Positions 13,301 through 25,842 of a stretch of DNA of 64,000 nucleotides are shown piece by piece. The notes below the pieces were generated by a model. The model had not been told where the DNA came from, did no database searches, and worked only from the letters and a program-made list of their open reading frames with translations. The translations under genes and the position numbers were made by a program. Position 1 is the stretch's first letter. Each line of letters opens with the position of its first letter. The DNA lies in assembly GCF_025698545.1 (NCBI RefSeq), contig NC_068572.1, forward strand, positions 620,001 to 684,000, given 5' to 3'. This DNA comes from Gossypium raimondii. Lineage: Eukaryota; Streptophyta; Magnoliopsida; Malvales; Malvaceae.

Positions 13301-15675
13301 AAATTTAATTTTCATAAAATAAATAATATAATATTTACTTTAAATGGAAAAATAAAATATTTAACTAATTGGACACAACTTGATTCGATAATTTTTTTAC
13401 ATGTTATAATTTATAAGTTTGGAAAGAGATGGTAATGATAGAGTTTGAACCCTGATTTTCGGTAAGTATTAAAATGTAATTTGAGGCATTCTCACTTCGT
13501 CCCTTCATAGATGGTTGGGTGTGAAAATTATATATTTTTGTAAGAGCTAAAATGTAATTTCACCATTGTATTAGTTAATATCTTTATAATTTTTTAAAGA
13601 ATTAAATAAAATTTTTTCATTTTTGGAAATGGCCAAAATGCAATTTTTACATGTAACTTATAATTTTAGAAGGTAAAACCTACAATTTCCCCATTTTTGG
13701 GGAGACCAATGCCTTCGCCTACCCCCTTGGCACTGCCCTTGGTGCCATGTATGGCTCACTCCAACAAGACACTTTCATTCTATGAACCTCATCTTCTTTG
13801 GCTTGAGCTCTTGATAGAATCAGGAGACAAAACTCTAGCTTAATTCAAAAAAAATACCAACCCATTAGGGGTCTACAAAATCTAGAAAATCGACACACGT
13901 GATAGTTCACAAATTTAAAAAGAGATAGTTTGAACCCTGATCTTTGGCAAGGACCAAAACGCAATTTGTGACACTCCCTCTCACGTCCCCTTTGTAGGTG
14001 GATCATGTGTGATGCATAGTTTAGTCCAACAATGCCATTTAGTTATGTAAACCTTGAATTTGGCTTGAACTCTAGACAGAATCAAGAAACAAAATCCCAA
14101 CTCGATTCAAGAACAATACCGACACATTAAGAGGTTCATCCGACTCCTAGACAGATAATACTTTGAAAACTTTTTTGAAAGGAATGATCACCACTTAACA
14201 TATATATTCTCTTAAATTTTAAATTCTAAATCTCTTACATAATCTTAGGTTTATTGGTGCTGAGTTTTATTGAAGGATCGAATTTGAAATTGATTTAAAC
14301 TCGGAAAAAAAAAAAGGATATTACCAACCTTTGAATGCCCAAATCTTTCATGGCTTGAGTAATATCCTTGTCTGAAGCACCTAGCAATCTCAGTTCATTC
14401 AATTTTTGTTCAATAACATTTTTCTCAAAATTAATGTCTAAGCCTGAAACACCATTAAGTGTTTCTCCCATGCTGTATGAATTTTCAAGTATAAGCCCTG
14501 TCTTTTCTCCTGACACATAAGCTGTAAATGAATACCACAACATTAAATTAAATCATCAATTGCATAAAAATGTACACCCCTTTATATAATAAAAAAATTA
14601 AAAAACATTCATATTTTATTGAAAAAAGGTAAATTTACCATAGCAGTCCCTATATTATATCTAGGATTACGTTTTGAGAAAACATAACACACTGGTCCCT
14701 ATATATTAGATCAAATAAGTCTTTCGCTAAAATTAAGTGAATTAAATGGTTTTTTTTTCCAAAAAAGGATCAAAATGCAATTTGAAGTATAATATAGGGA
14801 CTATTATACACTTTTACCAAAAAAAAAACATTGTTTTCCGCCAACCTGTGGATACATGAACCAAAACTTTTAGTTTCACACATTTCTTGGCGAAATTTGC
14901 AACAAATTTAGCTCCAAATGTGTTGAGACCAAGTGCCACATCATATCTACATGAAAAAATAAAAACAAAAATATAGTTTAAATTATAATTGGAAAATATT
15001 TTCCACTATTTGATATACTGACAACATACATTCAAAGGCATAGTTAGAGTGGCAGACATTAACTATCATCTGATTTACTGAAAGACAATAAATATATATA
15101 TATATATGTTACCTCTCGTCAAAGTTGGTTGTAGCAGCAAGGTTAACCACAACATCAACTTCATTCAACATCTCTTGTACTAAATTACAATCTTTAACGC
15201 CCAAATCTTCATGAGATATATCTCCTGGAATTAGTGTAATTTTCTCGGATATGAATGAACTGAAATTTTTCCCGCATTTTTCTTTCAGGACTTTGAACAA
15301 ATCCTTTCCTATAATCTGTCACAAATAAAAAACGATATCATATGTTATTCGGATTCGAGTATATATTTAATCCGAATATAAACACACCTCATTGTGCAAG
15401 CGGTGGATAGCGGATTTATGATCCGCAGCACGTAAAAGAAGATAAAACTTCTTCACATTTGGTTGAACCCTCAGTATTTTCTCCACAAAAACTGCATTTT
15501 CAAAACACATAAGTCAACCGAATGAAAGCTCAATTGGATGTATATATGTAAGTCATGTCCTCCTTATTATTGTAAGGATAAGAGTAATATTCTTACTTTT
15601 TGCCAGAAACCCAGCAGCACCAGTGACTAAAATGGACTTGCTATCAAGAAAATGAAGAGCACTCCCTAATTCCAT
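10381..15675 (-). CDS. FAR: Alcohol-forming fatty acyl-CoA reductase
   Basis: This is a plant fatty acyl-CoA reductase, which uses NADPH to reduce very-long-chain acyl-CoA to primary alcohol for cuticular wax, suberin or related lipids. The exons (minus strand) are 15675-15597, 15491-15388, 15315-15113, 14946-14846, 14521-14329, 13297-13136, 13014-12933, 12021-11752, 10955-10828 and 10534-10381. All junctions are GT-AG and phases agree, giving 491 residues; FAR3/CER4 types are about this long. The Rossmann nucleotide motif TGAAGFLAK is at residues 18-26. The catalytic YxxxK is YVFTK at 237-241. The C-terminal FAR domain starts near residue 390. No signal peptide is visible. Introns 4, 5 and 7 carry repeats. 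It resembles FAR3/CER4-type enzymes, but paralogues are similar, so the exact member is uncertain. The gene looks intact. Confidence 0.94.
12022..12932. repeat. Intron 7 of FAR, filled with dispersed repeats
   Basis: This 911-bp intron holds two halves of an inverted-repeat element (near 12110-12175 and 12650-12900: 'ggttctattcttttataatatc' type arms). They are separated by a repeat rich in GGTTTGACCGG/TTGAACC motifs (about 12180-12430). Relatives of that repeat lie at 33465-33700, 48830-49080 and 49340-49600. No coding sequence is present. Confidence 0.45.
13400..14160. repeat. Two diverged direct copies inside FAR intron 5
   Basis: Two stretches, about 13415-13890 and 13905-14160, share the order of motifs 'agagat..agtttgaaccctgat', 'aatttg..gcattctcac/gacactccctc', 'ggcttgagctct/ggcttgaactct', 'agaatcaggagacaaaa/agaatcaagaaacaaaa' and 'ataccaacccatta/ataccgacacatta'. 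They are a diverged direct duplication of one repeat inside a 1031-bp intron. No coding sequence is present. Confidence 0.55.
14628..14818. mobile_element. Short MITE in FAR intron 4
   Basis: About 190 bp. The left end is GGTAAATTTACCATAGCAGT with 'ccctatattat' beyond it. The right end's reverse complement is GGTAAAAGTGTATAATAGTC with the same 'ccctatattat'. The terminal inverted repeat is about 30 bp. The flanks are A-rich, so the target duplication cannot be read. Confidence 0.6.
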
Positions 15676-15772
15676 TGCCAAAAAATAAACCCGAAAGAAA
15701 GATGTTTTTGTTGTTGTTGTGATAAAACACAGTTGCCTTGAGGTTTTAAAGGAGATGTAAGGGACTCAACAT

Positions 15773-15781
15773 GTATATATA
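15773..15781 (-). promoter_or_regulatory. Likely TATA box of the FAR gene
   Basis: On the minus strand the sequence reads TATATATAC about 100 bases upstream of the FAR start codon. This is a normal distance for a plant TATA box plus short leader. It is positional evidence only. Confidence 0.5.
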
Positions 15782-15789
15782 GTGTCCAT

Positions 15790-17471
15790 TCAAGAGGAGA
15801 AAATTGAATAAGGAGGTGGAGTGGAGTACACGTAAGTGGTTGGGAGTTTCATGGGGTTGCCCATAATATTACTATAGTAAATGATTGATATAAAATAAAT
15901 TATTTTATGTATGAGTAATAAAGGTGACATATTTGGGTTTATTTAATTCCTAAAAATAGACTAGCTGGTACAACTTCAAAATCCAAGAAAATCTACATAA
16001 ATGCTAACAAGACAATGATATAGAAACCAAAATTTTAATTGCTCTTATAGACAGTTCGTGTAATTATTTTCAAAGCTTTTTGGTTAGATTGAATTGGTAT
16101 AATTGCGAATTTCATCCTTTAGGATAGCCGAGATGTTAGTCCCTTCACTTGAATTTATCGGAATTTGATCTTTGTGTTTTACAAAAATAGAGAAGTTAAG
16201 TCCAATTGTCGGTGAACTATACAGTAAAAGTACCATGGAGGCCCCAATACTAAGAGTCAGATTGAATTTTGTTCTAATAGCAAATTAGTCATTTTACGTT
16301 AGATCAAAGAGTAAACTGGGCATTCTGTTAAAACTTCCATCTATTTCTACTGTTAAAAATTTGTTATTGTATGGTAGCATGAGGTACACGTGGCATGGGC
16401 ATGTCACTGTTTAATTATTTCGTTAGTCACACTAATTTTTAAAAATACAAATAGATTAAATTTTTAGCAGAAATAATCAATTTGATATTTGATCTTTATA
16501 GAAACAAAGAAGTTAAGTGAGAACACGTGAATTTGTTTCATATGAATTGCCAAACTTTTTCTTTTCTTTTCTTTTCTTTTTTAAAATTCAATGCATAGAA
16601 ATTGCTAAACCGTTACTTTCAAGTTGGAGATTGATCGAGAAAGTTTAATAGTGTTATTTAGTTGGACAAATTTCTTGATTTTCATAAACTACTGTGACCA
16701 AATTTTAATAAATTAAAGTGAATTTCATTATTTGATCATTTGAAAATTTGCATTTCCCATGTTAAAAACCTAAGGTCAACTTTTGGTTTTAGGCCCTATA
16801 CTATGCTTAATTTTGAAATTTAGTATTTGTATTTTAATTTGACATAATTTAATCCTCTACTTTTATAATAGTATTTAGTTAGTCTAAATAATTAATTCCG
16901 TTAACTATTCCAGTTAAGCTATTGACAATAATTTTCTTAAAACATTCATTTTAATCTATTATGCTGACATTGATTTTTTTTTTGCTAGAACGAATGTTTT
17001 AGAAAAAATTCACATTAGTATTTTGATCGGAATAGTTAATATTGTTAACTATTTGGACTAACTAAATAAATTATAAAAGTAGAATGATCACACGTCAAAA
17101 TCTAAATTAAAGTACATAGACTAAAATAACAATTTAAGCTTAATAGAGGATTGAAACCATCATTTGACCAAAAAAGTTTTTTTTTTTTTATCGAAAACAT
17201 GAAGATTATTAAAGGAAACAGAAAACTTAGGAAGCTGATGAGTTATAATAAAAATTTATTTGTCTGTGGGTGAGGAGGTGACCTACAAAAATCAGAAAGG
17301 TAAATTAGTTGCCAATTTAACCTAACTATTTTCAACCCCAAATAGTAATTTCTAAAACGTGTAAGCTTTCTATAATATACCATAAATGATATAATCTCTC
17401 TATTATATCGATTAAAAATTTAATTTTTATCAATATATATTTAACGATTAATACATACTTTTTACATCAAA
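15790..17471. other. Upstream flank of FAR with MITE copies
   Basis: No gene is visible. A GTAAAAGTACC-family MITE lies at 16224-16495. An inverted-repeat element spans roughly 16785-17165, with arms containing 'ttagttagtcta..ttaactatt' and its reverse complement. The rest is AT-rich. Confidence 0.5.
16224..16495. mobile_element. GTAAAAGTACC-family MITE, right end lost
   Basis: It starts with the family terminus GTAAAAGTACCATGGAGGCC and follows the family core ('agatcaaagagtaaactgg', 'ttctactgttaaaaat', 'agcatgaggtacacgtggca'). The right terminal repeat is absent, so the copy is truncated. Confidence 0.65.
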
Positions 17472-18264
17472 TGTAACACCCTTGATTTGGTCTAGGAGTT
17501 CCGGCTAAGTCAAAGGTATTACATTGATCATCGAAGTGATCCAGTAAAGCCATTCTTTTGCTTGAGTTGAGTTGTATGGAATTCGCTCTTTTGGTTTTAA
17601 GAAAAACATTCATTAATCAAACCGATTTTACTTAGTAATCCAATTACAATATTATTAATGTGAAGTTTTAGAGAAAAACGATTAAGGTTTAAAAGATTTT
17701 ATCAAAACTTTAAGTATTTTGTAAAGCAACGGAAAATATTATTAACAATAATAGTTTTCTAAACCAAATATCATGCAATTACCAGAGTATTAATTAAATA
17801 TCATGTTTAAAAATTAATAAGCTAAATAATCACAAACCAAAGCAATAAATAATTTTTAACCTACAACCTGATAAAAAACATAAACCTAGTAAAATTATTA
17901 AGAAAAGCTTTAATGGAAACTTTTAGATAATAATAAAAACAAGATGCTAGTCCGAGGTTCCTTCGATGCCATTACGAGTCCTAGTTTTCTGCCCTGAGAG
18001 AGAAGGAAAGGGGAAAGTGAGCTTATGACAACCCAATGTGAGTCTAATTTTTAAACCATTATATATAATTGTTCAAAAAATAAAACATTCAATCTATAGC
18101 ATCATAGCAAATTAAGCATAATGTGAGAAACATTCAGTAATTCAATGCATGTACATGTTATGTTCATGATGCAATGCAATTTTAAATTTGAAGTTCCCAC
18201 CCATCCATTCTATCCACCCTTGAGCATCGTTTGACACTCCAAAACACATGTCAATAACTCACCA

Positions 18265-21013
18265 TGTAACACCCCTTACCCGAGACCGTTTCCGGAGTCG
18301 AGCACGAGGCATTACTTAGCTTATCTTACCAATTCAGAGCATAAAAACTAGGTTTGAAAATTTATTTCACTATTTACAGCAAATATGTCCAATCGCGCAG
18401 TAGTTACTAAATTAATTATAACTTGAGCTACAGAACTCGAAATTTAATTCCGTAAATTTTCCCTGAAACTAGACTCATATATCTACTCACCATAAAATTT
18501 TTAGAATTTTTGGTTCAGCCAATTAGTACAGTTTATTAGTTAAAGTCTCCCCTGTTTCACCACCTGACTGCCCTGACCTCTAGTCACTAAAAATAAGTTT
18601 TCTCACTGTAGGATTTTCATATGAAGTTCTTACTTGTTTCTACAGAAAATAAACTCAATGATAAATCTATACATATAAACTATAACTCATAACCATTTTT
18701 GTACAATTTTTAATGATTTTCTAAACTCAAAACAGGGGACACCAAAAACTGTTCTGACCCTGTCTCACGAAAATTCACATATCTTAAAATATAAAATTCC
18801 TTTCGCTACACCGTTATTTTTCAATGAAAATAGACTCAACAAGCTTTAATTCCATATATCATTCACCCTCTAATTCATTTTATACTATCTTGGGTGATTT
18901 TTCAAAGTCACGTCACTGTTGCTGCCTGAATTCTGTTTCTTTGCAAAATTTCATCCTTTCATGATTTCCATACATAATTTATCACCTAGACTCTTATAAC
19001 AACAAATACCTTCATACTTAACCATTTTAATAACCATACATCATCAAATACTTACACACCATTCTTTAGCAAAATCATAATCACAAACATACAAAATAAC
19101 TAAATCCCTATACATGCCATAACTCAAACGTGATTCGATATAAAATCTTGGCGGTTGTGGTTGATAGTGTGGACGATCTCCGACTTCTTTAGGATCCTTG
19201 AAGTAGCTTTGCAATACTATAAGAGAAAGAGAAATAAAAGAAGTAAGCATAAAGCTTAGTAAGTTTACTAGCAAATAAATAACAATATTTAACTTAAATA
19301 ATTAAACTCAAATGTCTATATCTCTAGTTTACTCTTTAGTTAATCTCATACTAGTTCTCTTGCTTGTTTACTTAGAATACTTGTGTACATAACTTACTCA
19401 ACTCTTGCTGCATCGTTGAACATCAATTGATAGTATAATAAGTTCTTAACTCTTATAACTTACCGAGCTTGCCATTTATGCTTTAAACCGAACTTTCATG
19501 AACATAATTCGTTTACAAGCCCGTTGAGCTACATTGGAATAATAAGGATACTCGGTCTCTTCCGATAATAACATGCCAAAGCCATGTCCCAGACATGGTC
19601 TTACATGGGATGTTCTCATATCGGTGCCCATGCCATGTCCCGGACATGGTCTTACTGGGACCTCTCATCTGGTATAACGCCATGTCCGACATGGTCTTAC
19701 ATGGGACCTCTCATCTCGGTGCCAATGCCATGTCCCGACATGGTCTTACATGGGACCTCTCATCTCGGTGCCAATGCCATGTCCCAGACATGGTCTTACA
19801 TGGGACCTCTTTACCCAAATGTCATGACATTCGTATCCAGTACCATCCTTATGTATCAACGGGACTTTTAATTTTAATTCTCTATCATTTCATGCTTAGA
19901 TCATCATCAAATAAATTCATAAAATAAATTCATAGTTGCTGGAAAATAACAGCATTGATAATAAATATTGAAATATTGCATTTATTTATCGTAAACTTAC
20001 CTCGGTACCAATTATAGCCAAATTCACCAACTTAGTCTTCAACTTTATTCTTCCCTTTGTCTAACCTCGAGTTTCGTACTTCTTGATCTAAAATAGTAAA
20101 TTTAACTTATTTAATAATCACATTCATCAAAACAGCCCTCGACTCTAACTTTTCAAAATTACAATTTTGCCCTAAACTTTACATAATTACATTTTTGCCC
20201 CAAGGCTCGGAAATTAAACTTCATCTCTTATTCTTATGTTTTATAACATTCTGAACATTTTTCCCTTCTATGGCAACATCAAATTCCCACTCTAACATGT
20301 ACTTATGAACATTAGGTATTTTTACCGATTATGTCGTTTTACTCGTTTGCACTTAAAATCGCTTAGCAAAAGTTGTTTAACATAATTTCTAGTTTCATAT
20401 TCTATCATAAAACATCAAAATAAACACTTTTCACCTATGGGTATTTTTCCAAATATAAACCCTAGGTTAAATTATTGCTAGAATAAGCTAAATTAAGCTA
20501 CCGGGATCTCAAAAACGTAAAGAACATTAAAAACGGGGCTTGGGATCACTTACTATGGAGCTTGGAAGCTTGAAAACCCTAACTATGGCTTCCCCCCTTG
20601 CTGATTTCGTTCATATGAAGAAGATGAGCATAATTTGTCATCTTTTTCCTTTTAATTCATTTTAATTACTAGATTACCAAATTGCCCCTAACTTAAAAAT
20701 TTTCTATTTCACTTATCTCATGTCCATTTTGTCTACCAAGTTACCAATGGTATAATTACCATATAAGGACCTCCAATTTAAAGTTTCATAACAATTGGAC
20801 ACCTCTCACATGTAGAACTCAACTTTTGCACTTTTACAATTTAGTCCTTTTGACTAAATTGAGTGCCCAAACGTCGAAATTTTCGAACGAAATTTTCACG
20901 AAATCATTTTGTGAAATTGTAGACCATAAAAATATAAGAAAAATAAAATTTTTCTCATCGGATTTGTGGTCCCGAAACCACTGTTCCGATAACCTCAAAT
21001 TTGAGCCATTACA
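18265..21013 (-). mobile_element. Inner solo LTR with perfect CACCA target duplication
   Basis: The plus-strand ends are TGTAACACCCCTTACCCGAG and TTTGAGCCATTACA. On its own (minus) strand it begins TGTAATGGCTCAAATTTGAG, which I associate with cotton gypsy LTRs. The 5-bp flanks are CACCA at 18260-18264 and CACCA at 21014-21018, identical. Length is 2749 bp. No gag-pol or second LTR is present. It sits inside the outer LTR at 17472-22410, so it inserted later. Small frames inside it (19044-19274, 19584-19927, 20826-21122) are not genes. Confidence 0.88.
19573..19812. repeat. Five-copy tandem repeat inside the LTR, about 49-bp unit
   Basis: The motif CCATGTCC..GACATGGTCTTACA recurs at 19582, 19633, 19680, 19728 and 19777, a spacing of 47-51 bp. 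Each unit contains the near-palindrome CCATGTCCCGGACATGG in slightly different forms, followed by 'tgggacctctcatctcggtgcc'. Two overlapping open frames here are by-products of the repeat. Confidence 0.85.
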
Positions 21014-22415
21014 CACCATCCCCCATTTCCCAGTGACGATGGTCGTTCACTTGTCATTCGTGACGATGACTTTTACTACAATAACTGACCATCTCGGTTG
21101 CTCAGTTTCGATGGTTTTTTAAACTATCATCTTGTTTTACCCGATTTCGATGACATTGTCGCCTACTTCGTGCAGTACTAACTTTCGATGTGAACTTAAA
21201 TTGTCACTTCCTTCTATGGAACTCATCCGTCCTCTATACCCATTTTCATGTAATCATGCACATAAACTCAGCATACCATGCTATTTATCAACAATCAATG
21301 CTATGCTTATCAAGCACGTCTATTATTTCATACTATCATTTAATGACATGTACTTATGCATTCATTCATATCAATTTCACATATACAATTTCGTCATGCA
21401 AACTAAAAACTTGTATCGATATATATTAACATTAGGTTGTTAATATGCTAGTTCGGCTAACACATACATAACAGGTTTGTATATAGGGTTCACATCTAGG
21501 GTTCATATATAGGGTTCGCACATATCAACTGCAATTCGCATATCAATTTATAATAGAGTTTGCATTTTTGTCTGTTTATGTAAGGGCCTGCATAATAATT
21601 CCTATAGGGTTTGCATAATAGATTACCCTAATCTTTAATATTTTAATTAATTAATCATACACAATGGTGTAAGTTAGATCCCACACCTTATTGAAGATGC
21701 AAAAAAAAAAGGCCCTTAATTTTGGATGAAGAAATCGAAAATCACTAGAAGGAGAGGGATGCAATTGAAAGCCTTGAAATATTTGGTTGAGTAATGTGGT
21801 TCGACAATGAAGAAGAAAAAGAAGAGAGAATTTTGAGAGTTCTTCTTGAAAAATTCTCCAAATAATAATTCTAGGTTTTGAAAAGATTGGTTATTTATCA
21901 AACTTCTTTCCTAATTGAAATAGAATTAGGAATTAGTTTGGAATTAAGTTTGATTTAAAATAAGGACAAAATTTTAAAAAATAGATTTCGATCTAGGCTT
22001 GATTTGAAATTTCGGTACTTTATGGGGATAAAATAAGAAAATAAAAATATATTGGTTAAATGTGTACAAGAGGTTTTAAACTTGGGATCAAAGTAAATGT
22101 TAAGTCTTAACCATTGAACCAACAAACTCATTCTTTACTTGAGCTTTTAAGAAATTATTTTTAAAGGTTTTGGCCAAACATCAAGGGAAATTAAAAAAAA
22201 AAATCAACAAAGGGGTGTAATCAAAGGGAGTTCAAACCTAGAACCTTTAGCTTGCCTAATGCTTAGGTATTAAGCCTAGTGGCCTATTTTTATTAATTTA
22301 TTATCAAAAATAAATTTTAAGGTATTCGAAGCTCGCTTATCGTATTCTTATTATTCTTTAAAATCTAAATTTTATCTCCGCTTTTTCTAGCCCTAATTTT
22401 AGAATGTACATCAAA

Positions 22416-25009
22416 TAAGTAATAAAATATGTTTAATCTATTCAAAACTCGATATGAATTATTTATATAAATAAAATTTAATAGTCGAATTATTATAATA
22501 TTAATCATACAAAAAATATTGAAACGAATTTTATGATTCCGTTCGAAAATATAATATCAAAATAATTCAAGTGAAGTCATTTTAACACAAAGTTTTTACT
22601 TTTGGATCCTTTGAAATGATTTTAATTTTATTTTGATTCATAAAATAAAGTTTAAGTTGTGAGATTTAGTCATTGTACTTTAATTTGGTTATTTTTAGTT
22701 TATATAGTTTCGAATTTAAAATTCCAATGTGAAGGTAATTGTTAAATTCATTTAGTTAAGTTTTGTTATTTCCAAAATTTTATGCAACAAATATATTACC
22801 ACATGCAAGGACAGATACAAAAATTGGAAAATTGTAATTATAGCCCTTATAAAAGATCAAATTATAAATTAATGTAGGAGAAAAATATGTTTTGGCTCAC
22901 AAAAATTATAAATAGATTTAAAATATTTTCATTTGCATTGAGATTGAAAATTTCAGAAATCAAAATGTATAAAGACTAAGAATAGTCAAATTAGAGAACA
23001 TACTGAATCTACAATTTTACGCATGGTACAAAATTTATACCAAAATTTAACTAAACCGATTTAATTACTACTATTTGGATAAAGATTGAAATTTTAAAGT
23101 TTGAAAATGATAAGAACTGAAATTACCCAAATTAAAATACAGAGATTAAATTCATAACTCGTATAGGACATAAATTAATATCACAATTTAACTTGAAATA
23201 AAATGCATGAAGAAAAACACCATTGTTAATGAATTCGTATGTTGGCCTGATGATTAAGGGTATTCAGCATATAAGTTTAGGGTACAAAACTTTACGCATG
23301 GTACAAAAGTACTTATACCAAAACTCGAACAATTTCAGTAATAGGGTATTTAGCGTTTCAAATATAACCTGAATCCAAGTTGTGCTAATCACATTAATTG
23401 TTCGAGTTTTACCCTATTACTGTGATTCATGAAAAACATTGATAATTAATAGAAAGGTGGTGGAACCTATGAAGTGCATGGAGAAAAACACCTCATCCAT
23501 ACAGTATTGCTAGCAGTTGGCAGATATAGTACCTTATTAATTTTTAGCATTAATTTATACTATAACTTATTTAATGCACCGTTCTTAAAATCTTTCATAT
23601 GAAATAATATAATATATATTTTTATACTATTATTTTAACTCGAATACCCTCTTGATGTAGGTAGAGGTGTATATAGGTTGAGTCAAGTCAGACTTATGTA
23701 ATATATCTAGATCAATTTTTTAAGTCTGGATTTGGCTCAGCCTGAAAAAGGTTTTGTTTTTTGTCCAATCCTGACCCAATTTAATAAAAGTAAACTAGGA
23801 TCTGTCCCGATCCTTACATATTTGATTTTTTAGATTAATTTTTATTTAAACATAATTTTAAAAAAATATATAATACATTAAATGTACTAAAAAGCGTTAA
23901 AATGAAAGTTTTCTAACACATTAAAAAGTATTTATATTAAAAAACACTATCATAAATATAATAAATATTTTATTATATTAAATATGATTTTTAAAATTGT
24001 ATATTTTGGGTTGGGTTATTTAGCTGAGTAATTTTTTTTTTTTTAGGTTTTGGGCAATAGGTCTAATTGTTATTAGGTCAATGATATAATATAAATATAT
24101 AATTAATATAATATTTGTTATAACATAATATATTTGGGTCGGGCCGGGCTCAGGCAAAAAAAAATCTTGCCCGAGGCTCGACTCATAAAGAAAACAGACC
24201 CAAATCTATTTTTCGAATACCATATTTTGTTTAAATCTCCTCATTTTTCAGACGGGTCTAGGCGAGTGACTTAGTCCATAAGTAGGTCTAGATTTAAATT
24301 CTGTCAAACTTGTACCTTAGCTTTATAAATTCTGAAAAAAGAACATTTTAATCCTTATAATCAATATTTTAAAATACAATATTTATGTTTGGTCCCTCAA
24401 TTTTTTTTAATTTGACTTTCTCTTGTATTTAGTTTCCATTCATCTTCTTCGGCTATGGTAGGTAATTTATAATTTAGTTTTTCTTTTAATGAAATTTAAA
24501 CATCAGTATTTTAATCAAAATAGTTAACGGTTTAACTACATATAGACTGTTTTTTTACCTTGACTATTTGAATTAACTAAAGATAATATAAAAACATAGG
24601 GATTAAATTATATAAATTAAAGTATACAAACAAAATCTAATATTTAAGCAGAATAAAAGGACCAAAACACAATTTACGCAAAAAAAAAAATTATCCAAGT
24701 AGCCATCCTATCTTTAGTGCTGATATTGAAAGAGCTAAGAACTGTTGCTTTCTCTGAAAATAAATAGTATTGTTGGCACAGGTTACATGCAGATACAGTT
24801 TCACATTGAAAACAATAGATTTAATAGACTGATAATATTAGACACGATATGATATAAAAATAATAATTAAAATATGAAACAAAAGATAAAAACACGAAAT
24901 CGTGATTCACATTTTTTAAATTTTTATTTAATATGAATTATTTAAGTATTATAAATTATATAAATGTGTAACACATTAAACACGATATAAAAGACTACTA
25001 AAAAATAAT
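22416..25009. other. AT-rich intergenic DNA with repeat fragments
   Basis: No gene is visible. Around 23660-24310 is a dispersed repeat with GGGTCGGGCCGGGCTCAGGC and a following 'cttgcccgaggctcgactc'. A short stretch near 23240-23270 (TTGGCCTGATGATTAAGGGT) resembles the A-box region of a tRNA-derived SINE, but I see no B box. The 24300-24680 stretch is a degenerate inverted-repeat copy. Confidence 0.5.
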
Positions 25010-25833
25010 GGTTTAAGAGTGCAAAAAATTCTCAAACTTTTTCAAAAAAAGCAATTAAGCCCCGCTTTTTTTTGCACTCAATTGAGCACTTGAACTTTCA
25101 AAATGCATCAAAAAGGCCCTCAATCCTTTTCAAAACAAGCAATTAAGCCATTTTTTTTGCACTCAATTGGGTACTTGAACTTTCAAAATACATCAAAAAG
25201 ACCCTCAAACTTTACAAAAATAAAAAATTAAGCCCCTGCTTTTATTAAAAATTATAAAAAATTATAAAAAATAAAAATCAATAAAAGCTATAAATATTAT
25301 TAAATTTTAATAAAATCATTTATTAAAATTAAAAATATAAAAATCGTAAAAATTGTAAAAATTATAAAATATATAGAAATATAAAATTTTATTAAGTCGT
25401 TAGAAAATTATACAAAATGTAAAGAAATATAAATTTTGTAAAAGAATTTATAAAATTATCGAAACAAAAGAAGCATTTTATATTTTCTATAACTTTTATT
25501 TATTTTATTTTTATCAATTTTTGCCACGTGTCACATTGTGTTGCGACACATGATGACTTTAATTAAAAATTTTACAATTTTTTACGATTTTATAAAAATT
25601 CTAATTTTTATTAAAATTTAATAATTTTTCTAAAATTTATTATTTATTATTTTATAATTTTTATAATTTTTTCTAATTTTTAATAAGAGCAATGGCTTAA
25701 TTACTTTTTCGAAAAATTTTGAGGGTCTTTTTGATGCATTTTGAAAGTTCAAGTACCCAATTGAGTGAAAAACAAAAGCAGGGGCTTAATTGCTTTTTTA
25801 AAAAAGTTTAAAGGCTTTTTACACCCTTAAGCC
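25010..25833. mobile_element. Mutator-like foldback element with perfect 9-bp TSD
   Basis: The flanks are AAAAATAAT at 25001-25009 and AAAAATAAT at 25834-25842, identical 9-bp repeats. The ends are GGTTTAAGAGTGCAAAAA and, reverse-complemented from the right, GGCTTAAGGGTGTAAAAA. The arms run about 200 bp. They carry 'agcaattaagcc', 'actcaattg', 'acttgaactttcaaaat' and 'catcaaaaag' on the left and their reverse complements on the right. The left arm contains an internal direct duplication of about 105 bp. The centre is a run of 'aaaatt' and 'aattttt' without coding capacity. Confidence 0.85.
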
Positions 25834-25842
25834 AAAAATAAT

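Larger units (their letters stand above)
17472..22410 (-). mobile_element. Outer solo LTR, interrupted by a younger solo LTR
   Basis: In plus orientation it starts TGTAACACCCTTGATTTGG and ends AGAATGTACA, so it has TGTA/TACA ends. The flanks are TCAAA at 17467-17471 and TCAAA at 22411-22415, a perfect 5-bp target duplication. TGTAACACC is the reverse complement of the GGTGTTACA end of other LTRs here, so the element lies on the minus strand. Without the inner insertion (18265-21013 plus one CACCA) it is about 2.2 kb. There are no internal coding domains. The right boundary was located by looking for the matching duplication, so it is less certain than the left. Confidence 0.6.

Noticed and set aside
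19584..19927. Two overlapping repetitive frames (95 and 110 codons)
   Set aside because: They are read-through of the 49-bp tandem repeat inside a solo LTR.
20826..21443. Frames of 98, 103 and 79 codons
   Set aside because: They lie across LTR ends with no recognisable protein and no gene-like structure.
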